This document shows, in pieces, positions 56,325 to 64,000 of a stretch of 64,000 bases of DNA; the first letter of the stretch is position 1, and every line of letters starts with the position of its first letter. This stretch comes from Sphingobacterium sp. GTDB taxonomy: Bacteria > Bacteroidota > Bacteroidia > Sphingobacteriales > Sphingobacteriaceae. A program made the translations under genes and the position numbers. The stretch is from assembly GCA_031277685.1 (NCBI GenBank), contig JAITLV010000131.1, forward strand, positions 186,001-250,000, given 5' to 3'. The notes beneath the pieces were generated by a model. It did not search any database. It was not told the origin of the DNA and saw only the letters and a program-made list of their open reading frames with translations.

Positions 56325-56372
56325 TAAATTTGGTCTGATATGCAATTATAATTGCATATCAGACCAAATTTA
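56325..56372. repeat. 48-bp perfect, spacer-free palindrome upstream of sbcD
   Basis: Every base from 56325 to 56348 pairs with its partner from 56372 back to 56349; the arms break only at 56324/56373. The inner part is CAATTATAATTG and each end carries TAAATTTGG / CCAAATTTA. It ends 40 bp before the sbcD start. TAAATTTG is itself a perfect TAnnTTTG -7 element, so the palindrome presents one on each strand. There is no T-tract, so it is not a typical terminator. Confidence 0.95.
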
Positions 56373-56396
56373 TCTTAGTTTGTACTATTACGCAAA
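56365..56396 (-). promoter_or_regulatory. Strong Bacteroidota promoter on the minus strand within the palindrome
   Basis: On the minus strand TTTG (56393-56396) is followed after exactly 20 bp by TAAATTTG (56365-56372), a full match to the -33/-7 arrangement. It points leftwards to the secreted hydrolase gene. The plus-strand copy of TAAATTTG (56325-56332) lacks a matching -33 but is in position for sbcD. Confidence 0.55.
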
Positions 56397-56412
56397 AAAC
56401 GAAGGGCTCATC

Positions 56413-57618
56413 ATGAAAATACTGCATACAGCTGACTGGCATTTAGGCAAACGATTGGACAGCTTCTCCCGCATGGATGAACAGCAATTGGTCATGGAGG
56501 AAATCATCCAAGTAGCTGACCAACAAGAGGTCGACCTGATACTCATTGCTGGCGATCTTTTTGACACATTCAATCCGGGTGTTGAGGCCATTGAGTTATT
56601 TTACAAAACCATCAAACGGTTGGCAAAAAATGGCATGCGACCAGTTATCGCTATTGCTGGAAATCACGATTCACCGTATTTAATCGATGCTCCGGATCCT
56701 TTAGCCCGTGCGTCTGGCATTATTCTCATCGGTCAGCCCAATGCACTCGTTACACCATTTTCAGCGGAAGGCTTCTCCGTCCTACGCTCCGACAATGGAT
56801 TTATCGAGTTGAGTCTCCAAGATTACGACTATCCAATCCGGATACTCCACACGGCCTATGCCAATGAAGTCCGGCTCAAGCAGTACCTCGGCGAAGACAA
56901 GGAAGCCCAGCTGAATAACGCGCTTGCTCAAAACTGGCAAAAATTGGCTGAAACCTACTGTGACAACAAGGGTGTCAATATATTGACCGCACACCTGTAT
57001 ATGAATAAAATTGGCTCCGCGCTGATTGAAGAGCCCGATGGTGAAAAACCAATTAAAATCGGTAACGCCGACCTGATCTATTCCGAATCTATCCCAGCTC
57101 AGATTCAATACACCGCGTTGGGCCATATTCATGGATTCAAAAACATTGGTTCTCCAGAAAAACCGGTGGTCTATGCCTCATCTCCCCTTTGCTATAGTTT
57201 TGCAGAAGCTGGTCAAACGAAGTATGTTAATATCATCAATGCCCTACCGGATACACCTGTCACATTCGAGCGCATCCCGCTCCGTCAAGGAAAACCTCTG
57301 GTCAGAAAATCCTTCACAGCTATTGACGCATGCATTACCTGGCTTTCTGAAAATCCCGAAACATTGGTGGAATTAACCCTCAAATCCGAAACATTCCTGA
57401 AAGCCGAAGACCGGAAACTGATTTATCAGACTCATCCTGGCATCGTTTATTTAATCCCTGTCGTACAGCAGGACAAGCAAAATACCATTGATACAAAAGA
57501 AATCAATCTGACCCAAGATATTTCCACACTTTTCAGTGACTATTTCAAATCCAAAAATGCCAATCAGGCACCCAATGACGATATCCTCAACCTTTTTCGC
57601 GAAATACTAAATTCTTAA
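56413..57618 (+). CDS. sbcD: Nuclease SbcCD, subunit D (Mre11-like)
   Basis: The nuclease half of the SbcCD complex, which cuts DNA hairpins formed by palindromes and protein-blocked DNA ends. From ATG 56413 the 401 residues start MKILHTADWHLGKRLDSFSR, which carries the first metal-binding motif (DWHLG); the others are AGDLFD, AGNHDSP and ALGHIHGF. The ORF start at 56308 would read through the palindrome and is rejected. sbcC begins four bases after its stop. Confidence 0.95.
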   Translation: MKILHTADWHLGKRLDSFSRMDEQQLVMEEIIQVADQQEVDLILIAGDLFDTFNPGVEAIELFYKTIKRLAKNGMRPVIAIAGNHDSPYLIDAPDPLARASGIILIGQPNALVTPFSAEGFSVLRSDNGFIELSLQDYDYPIRILHTAYANEVRLKQYLGEDKEAQLNNALAQNWQKLAETYCDNKGVNILTAHLYMNKIGSALIEEPDGEKPIKIGNADLIYSESIPAQIQYTALGHIHGFKNIGSPEKPVVYASSPLCYSFAEAGQTKYVNIINALPDTPVTFERIPLRQGKPLVRKSFTAIDACITWLSENPETLVELTLKSETFLKAEDRKLIYQTHPGIVYLIPVVQQDKQNTIDTKEINLTQDISTLFSDYFKSKNANQAPNDDILNLFREILNS

Positions 57619-57622
57619 ATCC

Positions 57623-60600
57623 ATGATCCCTTTAAAGTTAACTGTAGAAGGCATATATTCCTATCAAGAACGGCAGACAATAGATTTTACGGCATTGACT
57701 GAAGCTGGACTTTTTGGCATCTTTGGTGCTGTCGGCTCTGGTAAATCATCTATTCTCGAAGCGATTACCTATGTCTTATATGGTGAAACGGAACGGTTAA
57801 ACGCACGGGACAAACGTGCTTACAATATGATGAATCTAAAATCAAACCGTTCGTATATCGAACTGGATTTCATCAATTTTGAAAACCGCACCTTCAGGGT
57901 CACCCGGGAATTTAAGCGGAATTCCAAAAATTTTGAAGATGTCAAATCACCAACGGTTGTATTGTATGAAAATATCAATGAACAATGGCTTCCACTTGAA
58001 AGCAGCAATGCACAGCCAATCATCGGATTAAGCTACGAGAACTTCAAAAGAACAATTATTATTCCGCAAGGGCAATTTAAAGAATTTATTGAGCTGGGAG
58101 CAAAAGAGCGTACCGATATGATGAAGGAAATCTTTCAGCTTCACCGTTTCGATCTACAGGAGAAGGTCGCTACGCTTTATAAAAAAAATCAATCCGAACT
58201 GGATCAGCTCAATGGCCAATTGATGGGATTTGAGGAGATCACCAATGAGCGTATCTTAACCATACGGGACAGGCTGATCGAGGAGCGTGATTTTTTTGTC
58301 AGTGCACAAGACGCGAACAGACTGCTTCAGGAGAAATTTCAGGCACTGAAAAATGTGAAAGAAGATTTTGTGGAATTACATAAAATGAAGTCGTTATTTC
58401 AGGACCTAACTGCGCAACAGGCAGAAAAAGAACATATACGCCAGCGCATGATCCGTTTTGAAGAAGCGTATGCAAACTTCTATCATATCCTCCAGGTACA
58501 GGATAAATCGAACCAGGAAAATGCGCACGAACAAGAAAGATTGCAACGAGAAGAAGCAAAATTAGCCGAAATCCAGCAGTTTACTCAACAGTCATCACTA
58601 CAGCTTCAACAAATTAAACCGGAGTATGAACGTTTAGCAGAAAGACGAATAAGTGAATTGGACCTGGAACTCATTTTACAATTGATCACCTTTTCAGCTG
58701 AGATAAAGGGTATAAAAGAAAGTGCGCAGAAAGGACGGAATTTTGTCCAGGAAACCAAAGAACAACAGCTACAATGTAAAACCAGAATCCAAAAGACAGA
58801 GGCCTCGCTGCTACAGCTGAAGCAAGCAAAACCGTCTGCAAATGAACTGATGGAGCTAGGACAATGGTACACCAAACAGCAGCTCATCCAACAACAGGAG
58901 ACTGAGCTCCACCAGCAGCTTTCAGCGTTAACGACCACAATCGGCGACTTACAACGCGATCTAAAGCAGTACAGCTCCGATGCGACTGAATTTAACGCCA
59001 AATATACCAGCGAATTACAGGAGCTTGAAACTAAACTCAGTAAATTAAATGATGAAAAAGCACATCTTTTATTGCAACAAAAGCTCACACAGTTTGCTGA
59101 AAATTTAAGTGAAGGGGCTCCCTGCCCCCTATGTGGAGCATTGGAACATCCCGCTGTGGCGGAAGGAATGGATATTAGCCAAGAACTTGCAGATAACCAA
59201 GAATCTATTGCAGCAATTCATGCACATATCAAATCCAGGACTGATCAGAAATTTGAGATCGAAAAGCTCCTGCTCCAACTACAGTCTTTGGATGTACAGA
59301 AAAAGGACCTTACGACGAAGATCGAACTTAACCAATCGCAAAAATCCAGTCATCTGAGCCAATTTACATGGGCCAATTATAGTCGTACTGACGAGTCAAT
59401 CTATACACAGAAAAAATTAGCCCTTTCCAATATCGAAACCCAGATCACCGCGACCGAACAGACCTTAAACAGTGAGCAGCTCCTATTAGCCGATATCGAG
59501 AAAAAGCTAGAAAAAGCAAACAAAAGATTAAATGAACTTGAAGTAGATGAAGCCCGAAAACAAACGCAGATCAGCCAAAATATAGGCCATTTAAAACATT
59601 TGAAATGGGTCGATTATCAGTTCTCAGAACAAGTAGCCATTGAGAACGAATATAGCACATTAAAAGCAGCGAACTTACGTATAGAACAAAACTATACTGC
59701 ATTGACAGAGCGCCTAAATGGGCTAAACAGTCAATTTGCGGCGCAAGACAGCTTAGTTAAAGCGATACAGGACCGTATAAATAAAATAGAGGCTGAAGCC
59801 CTGCAAACTGAAACAGCGATCGAACAATTGCTGCAAAGTTCTCCGTTCGAAACAATAGATCAGGTCAGGGAAACCTTGGCGGAAAACCTCCCCGTTCAGA
59901 AGATCCGTGCAGAACTGGAACAGTTTCAAATCCAGTTTGAAACACTGAAAGCACAAATCACACAATTGGACAACAAGTTAGCGGATAAAGTTTATGATGA
60001 GGCAGCTTTTCTAGCACAAGAAGCCGCATTGGCAGCAAGTGCTCAGCAGCTAAAAGTACTGACAGAGAACGTTGCAAAATTTGAACAGGAGTTAAACCAG
60101 TTGGAAACTGCCTATGAGAAAAAGGAAATTCTACTTCAACAACAAGCGAAGCTAAACCTGCGTAATGATAATCTGAAACAACTCTTTAACCTATTTAAGG
60201 GGGCGGGATTTGTACAGTACGTTTCATCGATCTATTTACGGCAGCTCTGTGACCATGCTAATATCCGTTTTCACCGTATGACACGCAACCAGCTGAGCTT
60301 ACAGATCAATGAAAATAACGAATTTGAAATTATAGATTACCTCAATGAAGGTAAAAGCAGAAGTGTTAAAACCCTCTCTGGAGGACAGGCGTTCCAGGTA
60401 TCATTAAGTCTGGCACTGGCTTTAGCCGAAAGCGTGCAGTCCAACAGCAAAGCTGCGAAAAATTTCTTTTTTATTGATGAAGGTTTCGGCACTCAGGATA
60501 TTACATCCGTTAATATTGTATTTGAAACATTATTGGATCTTCAGAAGGAAAACCGGATAGTCGGCATAATCTCCCACGTGGAAGAATTGAAAGAACGGAT

Positions 60601-60661
60601 TCCGATATCACTTTCCATAGAAAAAGATGAAGAATATGGCAGTCAGATTTTCATTAATTAA
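57623..60661 (+). CDS. sbcC: Nuclease SbcCD, subunit C (Rad50-like ATPase)
   Basis: The SMC-like ATPase half of the complex, 1012 residues. The head has Walker A GAVGSGKSSILEA near residue 35 and, at the far end, signature VKTLSGGQAFQVSLSLALAL and Walker B FFFIDEGFGTQD. In between are two long coiled coils meeting at the zinc hook CPLCG (Cys501 and Cys504), which lets two complexes link up. Together with SbcD it cleaves hairpins; the palindrome ahead of sbcD is the kind of DNA it would attack. Confidence 0.96.
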   Translation: MIPLKLTVEGIYSYQERQTIDFTALTEAGLFGIFGAVGSGKSSILEAITYVLYGETERLNARDKRAYNMMNLKSNRSYIELDFINFENRTFRVTREFKRNSKNFEDVKSPTVVLYENINEQWLPLESSNAQPIIGLSYENFKRTIIIPQGQFKEFIELGAKERTDMMKEIFQLHRFDLQEKVATLYKKNQSELDQLNGQLMGFEEITNERILTIRDRLIEERDFFVSAQDANRLLQEKFQALKNVKEDFVELHKMKSLFQDLTAQQAEKEHIRQRMIRFEEAYANFYHILQVQDKSNQENAHEQERLQREEAKLAEIQQFTQQSSLQLQQIKPEYERLAERRISELDLELILQLITFSAEIKGIKESAQKGRNFVQETKEQQLQCKTRIQKTEASLLQLKQAKPSANELMELGQWYTKQQLIQQQETELHQQLSALTTTIGDLQRDLKQYSSDATEFNAKYTSELQELETKLSKLNDEKAHLLLQQKLTQFAENLSEGAPCPLCGALEHPAVAEGMDISQELADNQESIAAIHAHIKSRTDQKFEIEKLLLQLQSLDVQKKDLTTKIELNQSQKSSHLSQFTWANYSRTDESIYTQKKLALSNIETQITATEQTLNSEQLLLADIEKKLEKANKRLNELEVDEARKQTQISQNIGHLKHLKWVDYQFSEQVAIENEYSTLKAANLRIEQNYTALTERLNGLNSQFAAQDSLVKAIQDRINKIEAEALQTETAIEQLLQSSPFETIDQVRETLAENLPVQKIRAELEQFQIQFETLKAQITQLDNKLADKVYDEAAFLAQEAALAASAQQLKVLTENVAKFEQELNQLETAYEKKEILLQQQAKLNLRNDNLKQLFNLFKGAGFVQYVSSIYLRQLCDHANIRFHRMTRNQLSLQINENNEFEIIDYLNEGKSRSVKTLSGGQAFQVSLSLALALAESVQSNSKAAKNFFFIDEGFGTQDITSVNIVFETLLDLQKENRIVGIISHVEELKERIPISLSIEKDEEYGSQIFIN

Positions 60662-60676
60662 TTGCAAATTCCAAAG

Positions 60677-60684
60677 TATTTTTG
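60677..60684 (+). promoter_or_regulatory. Bacteroidota -7 element for the small 66-aa gene
   Basis: TATTTTTG, full match, 62 bp before the ATG at 60746 and 16 bp past the sbcC stop. Confidence 0.5.
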
Positions 60685-60745
60685 TAGATTAGATATAGTA
60701 CCGGTATCCAAAAGGCTGGTGCTATAACCAAAAAAACGAAAGATT

Positions 60746-60946
60746 ATGGGCTTATTTTCAAACAACAGAAAAGGGAAAGGGTCTCATCCTTTTTTTTATA
60801 AATCAGCTAAATCAAACGTACATTTAGCTGCCGCAGATAGCAGTCGATCCGCGGCACATCAGACATCACAATCAGTGCTTTTTGTCAAGCAATATGATAT
60901 CATGTCCATCTTAAAGGATATTTTGATGCCACAGAATCAAAATTAG
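60746..60946 (+). CDS. Small hypothetical protein, 66 aa
   Basis: Not recognised. The basic, Ser/Lys/His-rich N-terminal half (GLFSNNRKGKGSHPFFYKSA) leads to a short helical end (LFVKQYDIMSILKDILM). No signal or membrane segment. A complete -7 element lies just upstream, between it and sbcC, which favours a real small gene. The 267 bp from its end to the AI-2E permease hold no gene I can support; they contain only scattered A- and C-rich sequence. Confidence 0.5.
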   Translation: MGLFSNNRKGKGSHPFFYKSAKSNVHLAAADSSRSAAHQTSQSVLFVKQYDIMSILKDILMPQNQN

Positions 60947-61213
60947 GTTTTGGCAGACACAGAAAAATTAGTAAGGCACATTGCTTGCCCTGCTCCGCTT
61001 TGATAGTGCCTCAACAATACCTTTCACAGCGAATCAGCCCCCCATGTCACTGATATTCCAGGCCTTATCCCTCCGGCCTATCCCCTGTAGCAAGAAATTA
61101 AAAAAAGCATTGAAATTCTAAAAAAGGAAGTTTAATTTAACGAGGTAAAACATTTATAAAAAAATATTGTCATACGATACGTAGCTATTAAAAAAAGATT
61201 TTAATCCAGACAC

Positions 61214-62314
61214 ATGAAATACAAACAAATAAACAACAATTCCATTAACCAGATTATGCTTATCATCATTATTTTGTTGATATGTATTTTGATTTTCACC
61301 AGTTTATTCTATTATCTTCCTGGCTTTCTTGGAGCAATCACATTATATGTCCTCTTCCGAAAAGTAAACTTTAAACTCACTGAGGAAAAAAAATGGAACA
61401 AATCTCTGGCAAGTATCTTACTCATCTTGCTGACGATCATATTTCTTGTCGGGCCATTGTACCTCTTAATCAATTATATGGTACCCCAGGTGACGGATGC
61501 GATTAGCAATAAAGAGGAGATTATGGAAAAATTTGATTCCATTAAAACCTACTTCAAGGACAGTCCCTATCTCAGCAACATTGATCTGTCCGATACTGCA
61601 TTGATGGGCGCCCTCCAACGAGCGGCTAAGTTTATTCCTAATATCCTGAATTCGGTAGCCGAAGTAGGTGTCAATGTACTGGTTGCACTATTTGTACTTT
61701 ATTTTATGTTGGTCAGCAGCAAACAATTAGAGCGAGCCATCTATCATGCCATTCCATTTTCCCCTGGTAGTAAAGCAGAATTATGGAAAGAGTTTGATAT
61801 GATGGTCAAATCAAATGCCATTGGTATTCCGATTTTAGCGATGTGTCAAGGTATTGTTGCCGGTTTAGGTTATTGGTTTTTTGGACTGGAAAGTCCCATT
61901 TTTCTAGCCATTCTCACCGCCGTCTCTACCATAATACCTATCCTGGGCACGATGGTGGTCTACCTTCCTGCAGCGGTGTTTCTTTTGGCAAATGGACAAT
62001 CCGGCAATGCGATCGGCCTGGCATTATATGGTATCATTATCATAGGAAGTATAGACAATGTCCTTCGTTTTACGATTTTGAAAAGGCTAGGTGACGTTCA
62101 TCCTTTAATCACGGTTTTTGGGGTATTGTTGGGATTAAATCTCTTTGGTATGCTGGGCTTGATATTTGGTCCTCTTATCTTATCTTGTGTAGGCGTGCTT
62201 CTTAAGGTATATAGCAATGAATTTGGGCGTAGTACACCGGAAATCATCCAATCCACTTCTTTAATAGATCCAAATAATGCAAACGAGAACAAAGATCCGA
62301 CACAATTAGGATAA
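61214..62314 (+). CDS. AI-2E family permease
   Basis: A 366-residue membrane protein of the AI-2E transporter family (TqsA/PerM group). Two N-terminal helices (MLIIIILLICILIFTSLFYY, then YVLFR...LASILLILLTIIFLVG), a helical periplasmic part and several C-terminal helices, including IFLAILTAVSTIIPILGTMV, match the family. Members move autoinducer-2, sodium or other ions; the true role here is unknown. The 232 bp to the next gene hold a -7-like TAGTTTTG at 62411 and a small hairpin (CAATAC/GTATTG near 62455-62470). Confidence 0.88.
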   Translation: MKYKQINNNSINQIMLIIIILLICILIFTSLFYYLPGFLGAITLYVLFRKVNFKLTEEKKWNKSLASILLILLTIIFLVGPLYLLINYMVPQVTDAISNKEEIMEKFDSIKTYFKDSPYLSNIDLSDTALMGALQRAAKFIPNILNSVAEVGVNVLVALFVLYFMLVSSKQLERAIYHAIPFSPGSKAELWKEFDMMVKSNAIGIPILAMCQGIVAGLGYWFFGLESPIFLAILTAVSTIIPILGTMVVYLPAAVFLLANGQSGNAIGLALYGIIIIGSIDNVLRFTILKRLGDVHPLITVFGVLLGLNLFGMLGLIFGPLILSCVGVLLKVYSNEFGRSTPEIIQSTSLIDPNNANENKDPTQLG

Positions 62315-62410
62315 TATCCTGGGATGAATAACTCGCCGCAATTTTTTATGATGATAACCAGTAAACTGTCATAACTTAACATAAGGCAACGCATAATCCC
62401 ATTTTTTTTA

Positions 62411-62418
62411 TAGTTTTG
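62411..62418 (+). promoter_or_regulatory. Bacteroidota -7 element upstream of the redoxin-gapA pair
   Basis: TAGTTTTG, full match, 129 bp before the redoxin start. The long leader makes this less sure than the other elements. Confidence 0.4.
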
Positions 62419-62546
62419 ACGCATTAATGATATCGCTAAGGAGTGATTTGCATACAATACGATGGTATTGTTCAGCATACATTCGATTAGCGCGTCTGAA
62501 AAGGAATATAAAATCACTAATACTGATTTAAAATCAAACGTAGTCT

Positions 62547-63152
62547 ATGAACAAAAAAATAATTTTAGGAGTAACTGCCGTATTCACTGCGGGCATGCTT
62601 TATTCATGTAACAACAGTGGCAGTCAACAGACGTCCAATACCGAAAATACCACTCAGGAAAGTACCGCAGACAATCATGACCATGCAGGTCACGATCACA
62701 CCCAGGCTGCACCTACTCAATCATCTGAGCCCGCTGCAATTCTTCCTAATTTCACTTTTTACCAACTTCGGTCTGGCATACGTGTCAGCAATGAGAATCT
62801 TGCTAAAGATAAGAATACAGTCTTCATCTTATTTGATCCGGGATGCAGCCATTGTCAGCACGAAGCAACTGAACTCGAAAAAAATATTGACCGCATAAAA
62901 GATGTCAATATCTTCTATATTTCCATGAATGATCCAGCGTTGGTATTAGGATTCTTCGATAGCTTCGCACCAAAACTATCCAAATCTTCCAATGTGGAAG
63001 TTTTAATTGACAAGGATCAGACCTTTATCCAAAGCATACATGTTCCATCACAATTTCCGGCAAATTATGTCTATGGCGCTGACGGAAAACTGAAAGCACA
63101 TTGGGAAGGTGAGAAAAATATAAATGAGGCCATAAGCCAATTTCATAAATAA
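62547..63152 (+). CDS. Lipoprotein thioredoxin-like redoxin with His-rich N-terminus
   Basis: A 201-residue membrane-anchored thiol-disulfide protein, paralogue of the one at 8682. The lipoprotein signal ends GMLYSC (Cys21). After it comes a His/Asp-rich stretch (DNHDHAGHDHTQ, about 42-53) that could bind metal ions. The active site is DPGCSHCQ with Cys100 and Cys103, then FYISMNDPAL. It would work in the periplasm. gapA starts six bases after its stop, so the two are likely one transcript, an unexpected pairing. Confidence 0.82.
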   Translation: MNKKIILGVTAVFTAGMLYSCNNSGSQQTSNTENTTQESTADNHDHAGHDHTQAAPTQSSEPAAILPNFTFYQLRSGIRVSNENLAKDKNTVFILFDPGCSHCQHEATELEKNIDRIKDVNIFYISMNDPALVLGFFDSFAPKLSKSSNVEVLIDKDQTFIQSIHVPSQFPANYVYGADGKLKAHWEGEKNINEAISQFHK

Positions 63153-63158
63153 GCGGTC

Positions 63159-64000
63159 ATGCTCAAGATAGCCATAAACGGATTCGGGCGGATCGGAAGA
63201 AACACCTTACGCAATATTTTCCTGCGTGATGCTTTTGATCAGCTATCGGTAGTCGCCATCAATGATCTGACAGACACCAAGACGCTGGCACATTTATTCA
63301 AATATGATTCGGTTCATGGACCCTTCGCCGGTGCAGTCACGCATGATGAAAATCATATTATTATAAACGGCCATTCCATTCGAGTCACCAAGGAAAAAGA
63401 TCCGGCTCTATTACCATGGAAAGCCTTCGCTATAGATGTGGTTATAGAAGCTACGGGACATTTTACAAACCGTGAGAAGGCTACACGCCATTTAACGGCA
63501 GGTGCAAAAAAGGTGATTATCTCAGCTCCACCCACGGACAAAGATATTGCAACAGTTGTATTGGGCATCAATGACAGTGCGGTGGATCTCTCTGCTTCTA
63601 TCCTATCCAATGCCTCCTGTACCACCAACAACGTAGCTCCTTTAGTCAAAATATTGGATGACAATTGGGGAATAAAAGATGGCTACATCACGACGGTACA
63701 CTCCATGACTGGGGATCAAAACCTACATGATGCACCCCACAAAGATTTAAGACGTGCGCGTGCTGCATCATCAGCAATTATACCGACAACTACAGGTGCA
63801 GCCAAGGCAATTACCAATGTCTTTCCACATTTACAAAATAAATTAGGCGGTGCTGGCATACGTGTTCCTGTTTTAAATGGATCACTGACGGATTTCACCT
63901 GTACCTTGGAAAAAGAAACAACAGTTGAAGAAATCAACGCAGCTTTCAAAGCTGCGGCTGAAAATGAATTGAAACAGGTCTTGTATTATACAGAAGACCC
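63159..64000 (+). CDS. gapA: Glyceraldehyde-3-phosphate dehydrogenase (partial, cut by window edge)
   Basis: Oxidises glyceraldehyde-3-phosphate with NAD in glycolysis. From ATG 63159 about 280 residues are visible without a stop. The N-terminus MLKIAINGFGRIGRNTL has the dinucleotide loop, AINDLTD places an Asp suited to NAD rather than NADP, the catalytic Cys is in SNASCTTNNVAPL and RRARAASSAIIPTTTGAAKA is the phosphate-binding stretch. The class and length suggest a usual glycolytic enzyme. Its close link to the redoxin lipoprotein gene is odd and may be a chance arrangement. Confidence 0.95.
   Translation, partial: MLKIAINGFGRIGRNTLRNIFLRDAFDQLSVVAINDLTDTKTLAHLFKYDSVHGPFAGAVTHDENHIIINGHSIRVTKEKDPALLPWKAFAIDVVIEATGHFTNREKATRHLTAGAKKVIISAPPTDKDIATVVLGINDSAVDLSASILSNASCTTNNVAPLVKILDDNWGIKDGYITTVHSMTGDQNLHDAPHKDLRRARAASSAIIPTTTGAAKAITNVFPHLQNKLGGAGIRVPVLNGSLTDFTCTLEKETTVEEINAAFKAAAENELKQVLYYTED

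Noticed and set aside
56325..56372. Palindrome as an intrinsic terminator
   Set aside because: There is no T-tract, its GC content is low, and it lies between divergently transcribed genes where no transcript should end.
56308..56412. N-terminal extension of SbcD
   Set aside because: It would translate the palindrome itself; the family start MKILHTADWH is at 56413.

Overview
The window reads as the chromosome of a Bacteroidota bacterium, most likely a Sphingobacterium or close relative (Sphingobacteriaceae). The grounds are an AT-leaning composition, many Bacteroidota-type -7 promoter elements (TAnnTTTG) just ahead of genes, few recognisable Shine-Dalgarno sites, SpmA-SpmB-like fusion, DUF937/OmpA and ECF sigma/dual-membrane anti-sigma genes, and an RND pump typical of the phylum. 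It is mostly ordinary core genome: no prophage, no intact insertion sequence and no CRISPR array were seen. Both edges cut genes (arginase at the left, GAPDH at the right).

Layout. 1-5.7 kb: arginase and ornithine aminotransferase (arginine breakdown) divergent from an Lrp regulator, small unknown genes, an NAD(P)-binding oxidoreductase, alkaline phosphatase and tRNA-Thr. 6-9.2 kb: clpB and a thiol redoxin. 9.3-13.6 kb: purN, a tiny Cys/Lys-rich gene, an MFS transporter, a hotdog-type protein, a lipoprotein, and a SCO1-like/cytochrome c pair. 13.8-20.2 kb: an autoregulated-looking tetR-tolC-adaptor-RND efflux operon. 20.3-25 kb: a HAD phosphatase, an ECF sigma factor with an anti-sigma that seems to carry its own outer-membrane barrel, and lysS. 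25.2-32.8 kb: patatin, SpmAB-like protein, mgsA, OsmC, coaA, MscS channel and a copper ATPase. 33-37.8 kb: gyrA followed closely by two TPR genes.

37.9-39.9 kb is the one degenerate stretch. It holds an array of about eight 63-bp tandem repeats, a gene-poor AT-rich segment with traces of decay, a frame-shifted DUF1778-type antitoxin, and an FKBP-type isomerase gene whose start codon seems to be lost. 40-56.2 kb returns to ordinary genes: OsmC, MFS and DMT transporters, fabV, an ABC exporter, S1/P1 nuclease, lipocalin, amtB with a divergent porin, DUF937-OmpA protein, NUDIX, two tandem L,D-transpeptidases and an alpha/beta hydrolase. 56.3-60.7 kb holds sbcD-sbcC, and the last part an AI-2E family permease, a second redoxin and gapA.

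The most striking sequence-level signals are: (1) a 48-bp perfect, spacer-free palindrome 40 bp upstream of sbcD, the gene for a subunit of the nuclease that attacks palindromes and hairpins; (2) the strictly phased 63-bp repeat array downstream of the gyrA operon, with two hairpins per unit and apparent compensatory changes; and (3) the sigma/anti-sigma pair that looks like a dual-membrane-spanning signalling protein. All calls rest on reading the sequence; no database search was possible.
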